In this document: positions 58,993 to 64,000 of the stretch, piece by piece
Layout of the letters: each line of letters opens with the position of its first letter
Position numbering within the stretch: the first letter of the stretch is position 1
The notes under the pieces: generated by a model
What the model saw: only the letters and a program-made list of their open reading frames with translations
Databases searched by the model: none
Told to the model about the DNA's origin: nothing
Made by a program: the position numbers and the translations under genes
Source of the DNA: Cellvibrionales bacterium
Lineage (GTDB): Bacteria; Pseudomonadota; Gammaproteobacteria; Pseudomonadales; JAHEIH01
Reading direction: 5' to 3'
NCBI GenBank assembly: GCA_024639455.1
Contig: JAHEIH010000006.1
Location: 108,411 to 172,410, forward strand
Length of the DNA: 64,000 nucleotides

Positions 58993-59874
58993 ATGAGTAT
59001 TTTGATCGACAAAAACACCAAAGTGATTTGCCAGGGCTTTACTGGCTCACAGGGTACTATGCACTCTGAGCAATCTATCGCTTACGGTACACAAATGGTT
59101 GGTGGTGTAACCCCCGGTAAAGGTGGCCAAACCCACCTCGGCTTGCCTGTATTCAACACCGTTGCTGAAGCGGTTGAAACCACTGGTGCTGATGCCTCTG
59201 TGATCTACGTACCTGCACCTTTCTGCAAGGATTCCATCCTGGAAGCGGCCTACGCGGGTATCAAGCTGGTAGTATGTATCACCGAAGGTATTCCCACCCT
59301 GGATATGCTGCAAGCGAAAGTTAAGTGTGACGAGCTGGGCGTTCGCCTGATCGGCCCTAACTGCCCCGGCGTAATCACTCCCGGTGAGTGTAAAATCGGC
59401 ATTATGCCCGGTCACATTCACTTGCCTGGCAAAGTGGGTATTGTGTCTCGTTCCGGTACCCTGACTTACGAAGCGGTTAAGCAGACCACTGACGCTGGCT
59501 TCGGTCAGTCTACCTGTGTAGGTATTGGTGGCGACCCAATTCCCGGTTCTAACTTCATCGACATTCTGGAAATGTTCCAGAAAGATCCCGCCACTGAAGC
59601 GATTGTGATGATCGGTGAGATTGGTGGTACTGCTGAAGAAGAAGCGGCCGCTTACATCAAAGCAAACGTAACTAAGCCTGTTGTGTCTTACATTGCCGGT
59701 GTGACAGCGCCTAAAGGCAAGCGTATGGGCCACGCCGGTGCGATCATCTCTGGTGGTAAAGGTACCGCTGATGAGAAGTTTGCAGCACTGGAAGACGCGG
59801 GTGTGAAAACTGTTCGTAGCTTGGCCGACATCGGTTCAGCGCTGGCAGAGATCACTGGTTGGGAAATGAAGTAA
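58993..59874 (+). CDS. sucD: Succinyl-CoA synthetase alpha subunit
   Basis: A 293-residue CoA-binding subunit. Seen: [17 protein letters not shown] with the CoA-binding fold, [29 protein letters not shown], and the phosphorylated His in [13 protein letters not shown]. Last gene of the operon; a strong terminator follows. Confidence 0.96.
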   Translation: MSILIDKNTKVICQGFTGSQGTMHSEQSIAYGTQMVGGVTPGKGGQTHLGLPVFNTVAEAVETTGADASVIYVPAPFCKDSILEAAYAGIKLVVCITEGIPTLDMLQAKVKCDELGVRLIGPNCPGVITPGECKIGIMPGHIHLPGKVGIVSRSGTLTYEAVKQTTDAGFGQSTCVGIGGDPIPGSNFIDILEMFQKDPATEAIVMIGEIGGTAEEEAAAYIKANVTKPVVSYIAGVTAPKGKRMGHAGAIISGGKGTADEKFAALEDAGVKTVRSLADIGSALAEITGWEMK

Positions 59875-59894
59875 TTCATCCTCTCCGCAAGATG

Positions 59895-59920
59895 AAAAGG
59901 CAGCCTCGGCTGCCTTTTTT
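59895..59920 (+). terminator. Terminator of the sdh-suc operon
   Basis: AAAAGGCAGC, loop CTCG, GCTGCCTTTTTT, starting 20 bp after the sucD stop. Confidence 0.92.
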
Positions 59921-60223
59921 GTCTACAGGGATGTAGTTATGCCGCGGAGGGCAGGGCCGTTTTTTGCTCCTGCAAAAACGGCATACCCGCCATCCAGAAT
60001 CCCAGTCTTAATGATGCCACTGAATACACCGCCGAACCGCCGTGAATCCATCCATGGAGGCTTAACGGCAGCTTCCATGCGGCCGATTTTTGGCCTGTGT
60101 ATGTGAGCGGCATCTTGAAACCACGTGCTAACCTGATGGACTCTATGGTCTAGCGCAATGTTGTAATGGATCTCAAGCTTTGCGAGCGGGTTCCCAAAGG
60201 AGAAGTGTCACAAAAAATTGTTC
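59921..60223. other. Gap between sucD and htpG, non-coding with inverted repeats
   Basis: No reading frame is credible. A long hairpin GCCGTTTTTTGC/GCAAAAACGGC (one-base bulge) lies at 59956-59982. At about 60038-60085 there are several short palindromic pieces around CCATCCATGGAGG and GGCCGATTTTTGGCC, which look like a dispersed REP-type repeat, but only one copy is in the window. Confidence 0.45.
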
Positions 60224-60229
60224 TGACAC
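60205..60229. promoter_or_regulatory. Inverted repeat overlapping the htpG promoter edge
   Basis: GTGTCA, 13-bp spacer, TGACAC. It ends at the first base of the heat-shock -35 region, where a regulator could modulate the promoter. The binding protein is unknown. Confidence 0.45.
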
Positions 60230-60257
60230 CTTGAAAGCCCAAACAGCGCCCCCATTG
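60230..60257 (+). promoter_or_regulatory. Sigma-32 (RpoH) heat-shock promoter of htpG
   Basis: CTTGAAA, 13 bp, CCCCATTG: an exact -35 and near-exact -10 of the RpoH consensus at allowed spacing, about 40 bp before the htpG ATG. Confidence 0.9.
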
Positions 60258-60296
60258 TTGAACCATTGGCAACATCAACAGGAGGAATAAGGACAA

Positions 60297-62204
60297 ATGA
60301 CCGCCGCCAAACAAACCATGGGCTTCCAAACAGAAGCCAAGCAGCTTCTTCACCTGATGATTCACTCGCTGTATAGCAACAAAGAAATTTTCCTGCGCGA
60401 GTTGATCTCAAACGCATCTGACGCGGCAGACAAGCTACGTTTTGAGGCGTTGAAAAACGCTGAATTATTCGAGAACGATCCCGATCTAGCCATTACCGTC
60501 GAATTCGACAAAGACGCCAAGACCATTACCATTAGTGACAACGGCATTGGTATGAGTCGCGATGAGGTGATTGCCAACCTCGGTACCATCGCTAAGTCGG
60601 GCACGGCGCAATTCCTCAAAGAACTGAGTGGAGACGAGAAAAAGGATTCGCAACTGATTGGTCAGTTTGGGGTAGGTTTTTACTCCGCCTTTATCGTCGC
60701 TGACAGCGTGACGGTAGAAACGCGTCGTGCCGGTGCGGCTTCAAACGAAGCGGTGCGATGGCAGTCGAGCGGTGAAGCTGAATTCAGCGTGGAAGCCATG
60801 GAGCGTGAAGCGCGAGGTACCTCGATTACGCTGCACCTGAAAGACGAAGCCCTAGAATTCGCTGACAACTACCGTCTACGCAATATCATCAAGAAGTACT
60901 CTGATCATATCTCGCTGCCGGTGAAAATGGCCGCGTTGCCTGATCCTTCGGCCGAAGAGGGTGAAGACAAGCCTGCTGAAACCGCCCTAGAAGCCGTTAA
61001 CGAAGCTAAAGCCCTGTGGACTCGTCCTCGTGCAGAAGTGAGTGACGAGGAGTACCAGGCCTTCTACAAGCACGTGAGTCACGACTACGACGATGCGGCA
61101 ACGTGGAGTCACAACAAGGTCGAAGGTAAGCTCGAATACACCAGCCTGCTGTATGTTCCCAAGCGCGCGCCATTTGATTTGTGGAATCGCGACGGTCAAC
61201 GTGGTTTGAAACTCTACGTCCAACGTACTTTTATCATGGACGAAGCCGAGCAGTTCCTGCCCATGTACCTGCGTTTTATCAAGGGTGTGGTCGACTCTAA
61301 CGATTTGTCGCTCAACGTATCCCGTGAAATCCTGCAGAAGGACAGCGTAGTAGAGTCGATGAAGTCGGCCTTAACGAAGCGTGCCTTGGACATGCTGAGC
61401 AAATTGGCCAAGAGCGATGCAGAGGCCTATCAAGGTATCTGGGATGCTTTCGGTGAAGTGCTAAAAGAAGGCCCTGGCGAAGACTTTGCCAACCGCGAAA
61501 AAATCGCCGCGTTGTTCCGATTTGCCACCACTACATCGGAAGGGCAGGTGCATAACCAATCGCTGGCCGACTACATTGGCCGTATGAGCGAAGGTCAGAG
61601 CAAGATTTATTACATCACCGCGGAAAACTACAACACTGCTATCAATAGCCCCCACTTGGAAGTGTTCAAGAAGAAGGGCGTAGAAGTGTTGTTGTTGACC
61701 AATCGCATCGACGAGTGGATGATCTCGCAACTGAATGAATTCGACGGCAAGGCTTTCCAAGATGTTAGTAAAGGCAAATTGGATCTGGGTGAGCTGGAGA
61801 CCGAGGAAGACAAGCAGGAGCAGGAAAAACTCTCTGAAGAGAGCAAAGACCTGATTGAACGTGTTAAGAATAGTTTGGGTGAGCGCGTTGCCGACGTGCG
61901 CGTTACCACGCGCCTGACCGATTCTCCTGCTTGTTTGGCGGTGGGCGAATTCGATCTTGGCTTGCAGATGCGCCGCTTGCTGGAGCAAGCTGGGCAGGAC
62001 GTCCCCGATACCAAACCGGTGTTTGAGATCAACCCCCAGCACCCCTTGGTAGAACGTCTTGACCAAGAGAGCGATGAGGATCGTTTCCACGATTTGACGG
62101 CTATTCTGTTCGATCAGGCGCAGCTTGCTGAAGGTGGCAACTTGAATGATCCTGCGGCCTACGTCAATCGTCTCAACAAGCTACTGTTGCAGATGAGCGC
62201 CTAA
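60297..62204 (+). CDS. htpG: Molecular chaperone HtpG (Hsp90)
   Basis: A 635-residue dimeric ATP-dependent chaperone. GHKL ATP-site motifs: [38 protein letters not shown] and [16 protein letters not shown]. The middle domain carries [10 protein letters not shown] with the catalytic Arg; the C-terminal dimer domain follows. GGAGGAATAAGGA precedes the ATG. Its promoter is of the heat-shock type. Confidence 0.96.
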   Translation: MTAAKQTMGFQTEAKQLLHLMIHSLYSNKEIFLRELISNASDAADKLRFEALKNAELFENDPDLAITVEFDKDAKTITISDNGIGMSRDEVIANLGTIAKSGTAQFLKELSGDEKKDSQLIGQFGVGFYSAFIVADSVTVETRRAGAASNEAVRWQSSGEAEFSVEAMEREARGTSITLHLKDEALEFADNYRLRNIIKKYSDHISLPVKMAALPDPSAEEGEDKPAETALEAVNEAKALWTRPRAEVSDEEYQAFYKHVSHDYDDAATWSHNKVEGKLEYTSLLYVPKRAPFDLWNRDGQRGLKLYVQRTFIMDEAEQFLPMYLRFIKGVVDSNDLSLNVSREILQKDSVVESMKSALTKRALDMLSKLAKSDAEAYQGIWDAFGEVLKEGPGEDFANREKIAALFRFATTTSEGQVHNQSLADYIGRMSEGQSKIYYITAENYNTAINSPHLEVFKKKGVEVLLLTNRIDEWMISQLNEFDGKAFQDVSKGKLDLGELETEEDKQEQEKLSEESKDLIERVKNSLGERVADVRVTTRLTDSPACLAVGEFDLGLQMRRLLEQAGQDVPDTKPVFEINPQHPLVERLDQESDEDRFHDLTAILFDQAQLAEGGNLNDPAAYVNRLNKLLLQMSA

Positions 62205-62209
62205 GCCTT

Positions 62210-62662
62210 ATGCGGCTCGCTATCATGCGGCACGGCAGTGCCGCCATGGTTGCCCCCAGCGATGCGCTTCGCCCCCTCACCGAAAGCGGTGAAACAGAAG
62301 CGCACCGTGCGAGCCGCCAATTTCCTTTTCAGCCAGCAGTGATCTATCACAGCTCACTGTTGCGCGCCGAGCGAACCGCTCGAATCCTTGCATCGTATTA
62401 TCCTCAGGCAACATTGATCCAAGTCGATTGGCTGGTGCCGGAGGCAAACCCCGCGGATGTGGTCGCGCAACTAGAGTGCGTCGAGGGCGATATCGCGCTC
62501 GTGTCCCATCAGCCGCTGGTGTCCTCGCTAGCCGCCGTGCTCGTGCACGGCAGCGCGCGCTACAGTCACGATATGCCGTTTCTGCGGCCAGCCAACTTTT
62601 TAGAGCTTCACGCCGAGGTTTTTGCGGCGGGTTGCGCCGATTTGGTCAATACTTATCTCTAA
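62210..62662 (+). CDS. sixA: Phosphohistidine phosphatase SixA
   Basis: A 150-residue member of the histidine phosphatase superfamily. The RHG motif is at the N-terminus (IMRHGSA, His8), with LRPLTESGETEA, YHSSLLRAERTARIL and VSHQPLVSSL carrying the second His. In E. coli SixA removes phosphate from His in Hpt/phosphotransferase proteins. It starts 5 bp after htpG and may be co-transcribed with it. Confidence 0.9.
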   Translation: MRLAIMRHGSAAMVAPSDALRPLTESGETEAHRASRQFPFQPAVIYHSSLLRAERTARILASYYPQATLIQVDWLVPEANPADVVAQLECVEGDIALVSHQPLVSSLAAVLVHGSARYSHDMPFLRPANFLELHAEVFAAGCADLVNTYL

Positions 62663-62680
62663 AACCTAAGGAAAGAGACC

Positions 62681-63505
62681 ATGCGATTTGGCTTGTTTGC
62701 GTTATTCAGCTTGTTTTCTGTTGCACTGCATGCAACACCTATGTTCCCTGGTGCCAGTGTCTTCGAAAGTACCAAAATGACCGATACGCGCTTTGATCTG
62801 GCCGTGGGCGGTATGGAAAAGCAAGACGGTGTTTGGCGGCCTGAGAGAACTTTCAAACTGTCAGTAAGTGGTAGCCGGCATACCCATGAAATCGGCTATG
62901 AGGCGAGTACGCAAGAAGTGTTCGAATACTATTCAAACGCCTTTAAGCCTGTCGTGGTGAAGCAACTGTTCAGCTGTGAGGCGCTGGACTGCGGCAGCAG
63001 TGCCCAGTGGGCTAATGGCTATTTTGGTGTGCGAGAACTTTACGGTCCAGATCGAGGCCAATACCTAAATGTGTGGCTGACTGAGGAGGCTGGTCAGCAG
63101 CAAGTGGTGTCGCTTTACGTCATTCAACGCGGTAACCGTAAAGTTTATGCCCATCTGGATCAATTTGATCTTATGTCTCCTATTCTGGTCGAAGCGCCAC
63201 GCGCACAGATGCTTGCTACCGTTTATGATGTTGAGGCGATGCGCAGCGATGAAATCCGTGATTTGGCGCGTCAAATTCGTCTTGAGCAACAACAAGACGG
63301 AGATATATGGTTGGTGGGTCACGCCTACGGCAGTGCTGTTCAAGCCGTTAATGAAGAGACGGGTGTATCTCTGGCGTCAGCGCTAGACGAAAAATTAAAC
63401 ATGCTGGGGCTGCAAGATTTACAGGTGGCGTCCGTTGGGATGTTAGCCCCCCTTGGGGAAGCCAGTGTTGACCGAGTGGTGATATTGGCGGTTAGGAGAG
63501 ACTAA
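62681..63505 (+). CDS. DUF4892 domain protein, exported
   Basis: A 274-residue protein with an N-terminal signal peptide (MRFGLFALFSLFSVALHA, probable cleavage after ALHA). The mature part resembles the DUF4892 family of gammaproteobacteria: VWRPERTFKLSVSG, YYSNAF and LFSCEALDCGSSAQWAN with two close Cys residues that may form a disulfide. The function is unknown; a periplasmic place is inferred. AAGGAAAGAG precedes the ATG. Confidence 0.75.
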   Translation: MRFGLFALFSLFSVALHATPMFPGASVFESTKMTDTRFDLAVGGMEKQDGVWRPERTFKLSVSGSRHTHEIGYEASTQEVFEYYSNAFKPVVVKQLFSCEALDCGSSAQWANGYFGVRELYGPDRGQYLNVWLTEEAGQQQVVSLYVIQRGNRKVYAHLDQFDLMSPILVEAPRAQMLATVYDVEAMRSDEIRDLARQIRLEQQQDGDIWLVGHAYGSAVQAVNEETGVSLASALDEKLNMLGLQDLQVASVGMLAPLGEASVDRVVILAVRRD

Positions 63506-63528
63506 GTTTTGCCATTTAATGGCATATA

Positions 63529-63550
63529 AAAGGCTGCCGAAGCAGCCTTT
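63529..63550. terminator. Terminator between the DUF4892 gene and folE
   Basis: AAAGGCTGC, loop CGAA, GCAGCCTTT. The longer T run is on the minus strand, so it serves folE best. Confidence 0.8.
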
Positions 63551-63566
63551 GAGCAATCCTGCGATA

Positions 63567-64000
63567 TTATTCGCGGATAAGCGACATGAACTCCGCCCGG
63601 GTACTGATATCGGTTTGGAAAGACCCCTTCATCGCAGACGTTTTCATCGACGAGTTTTGCTTCTCAACACCGCGCATCATCATGCACATGTGTTTGGCTT
63701 CAATGACAACGCCGCAACCCAGTGCACCGGTCACATCCATAATGGTGTCGGCGATTTGAGAGGTGAGGTTTTCTTGGATCTGCAGGCGGCGAGCGAACAT
63801 ATCGACGATACGCGCTACTTTAGATAAGCCGAGCACGTTGCCATTGGGAATGTAAGCGACATGGGCTTTGCCGATAAAGGGCAGCAAGTGGTGTTCGCAC
63901 AGCGAATATAGCTCAATATCTTTCACGACAACCATCTCACTCGAGTCAGAGGGAAAGAGGGCATTGTTGACCACTTCTTCCAACGACAGGTCGTAACCGC
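63567..64000 (-). CDS. folE: GTP cyclohydrolase I, partial (5' end beyond window)
   Basis: The 3' part of folE, about 144 residues in frame up to the right edge with no start in the window. The enzyme turns GTP into dihydroneopterin triphosphate for folate. Seen: the zinc ligands in [10 protein letters not shown] and the later Cys in [35 protein letters not shown] (substrate site) and the C-terminal [11 protein letters not shown]. Convergent with the DUF4892 gene. Confidence 0.93.
   Translation of the reverse strand, partial: GYDLSLEEVVNNALFPSDSSEMVVVKDIELYSLCEHHLLPFIGKAHVAYIPNGNVLGLSKVARIVDMFARRLQIQENLTSQIADTIMDVTGALGCGVVIEAKHMCMMMRGVEKQNSSMKTSAMKGSFQTDISTRAEFMSLIRE

Overview
The window looks like a chromosomal segment of a marine, aerobic gammaproteobacterium. 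The core-gene order is the one known from Pseudomonas and its relatives: rpmF-fabD-fabG-acpP-fabF-pabC-mltG-tmk-holB-pilZ-tatD, and gltA divergent from sdhCDAB-sucAB-lpd-sucCD. A DMSP-demethylase-like locus points to the sea. Placing it nearer than Gammaproteobacteria (for example the Cellvibrionales/Spongiibacterales group) is a guess. No IS element, prophage, CRISPR array or rRNA operon was seen; one tRNA gene is present.

Region 1 (1-12161) is aromatic catabolism. A partial crotonase and a divergent MarR regulator share a perfect palindromic operator. A LysR-type regulator with two tandem HTH domains faces a long operon encoding the whole protocatechuate 4,5-cleavage pathway: LigAB opens the ring, LigC oxidises the semialdehyde, LigI opens the pyrone, LigU tautomerises, LigJ hydrates and LigK cleaves to pyruvate plus oxaloacetate. 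Two oxidoreductases without an assigned step (a DUF1932 dehydrogenase and an aldo-keto reductase) sit inside this operon, which ends at a strong terminator. An MFS transporter and a nitroreductase follow.

Region 2 (12158-18868) is a DMSP-type locus: a DmdA-like demethylase with an Lrp-family regulator, a DmdB-like acyl-CoA ligase, an ECHDC3-like crotonase that lacks both catalytic glutamates, a GcvA-like LysR regulator and a stand-alone dihydrolipoamide-dehydrogenase-like flavoprotein. No DmdC dehydrogenase is present in the window.

Region 3 (18869-27541) carries tRNA-Ser(UGA) followed by a repeat of its own 3' end and a string of hairpins, hemN with an FNR/Anr-type promoter, rne with a long leader and an 18-bp minisatellite, then rluC, a HAD phosphatase, a Maf protein and yceD.

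Region 4 (27586-38608) is rpmF plus the fatty-acid synthesis and cell-division cluster, from which plsX is missing at its usual place, then tatD and a convergent ppc.

Region 5 (38823-46998) is a four-gene polyamine operon (arginine decarboxylase, carboxynorspermidine dehydrogenase and decarboxylase, agmatinase) that can carry arginine to spermidine without S-adenosylmethionine decarboxylase. dgkA, a dicarboxylate symporter and an orphan gcvT follow.

Region 6 (47049-59920) is the TCA-cycle block gltA / sdhCDAB-sucAB-lpd-sucCD, with hairpins between several of its genes. Region 7 (59921-64000) has htpG behind a textbook sigma-32 promoter, sixA, a DUF4892 protein and the 3' part of folE, which runs off the right edge.
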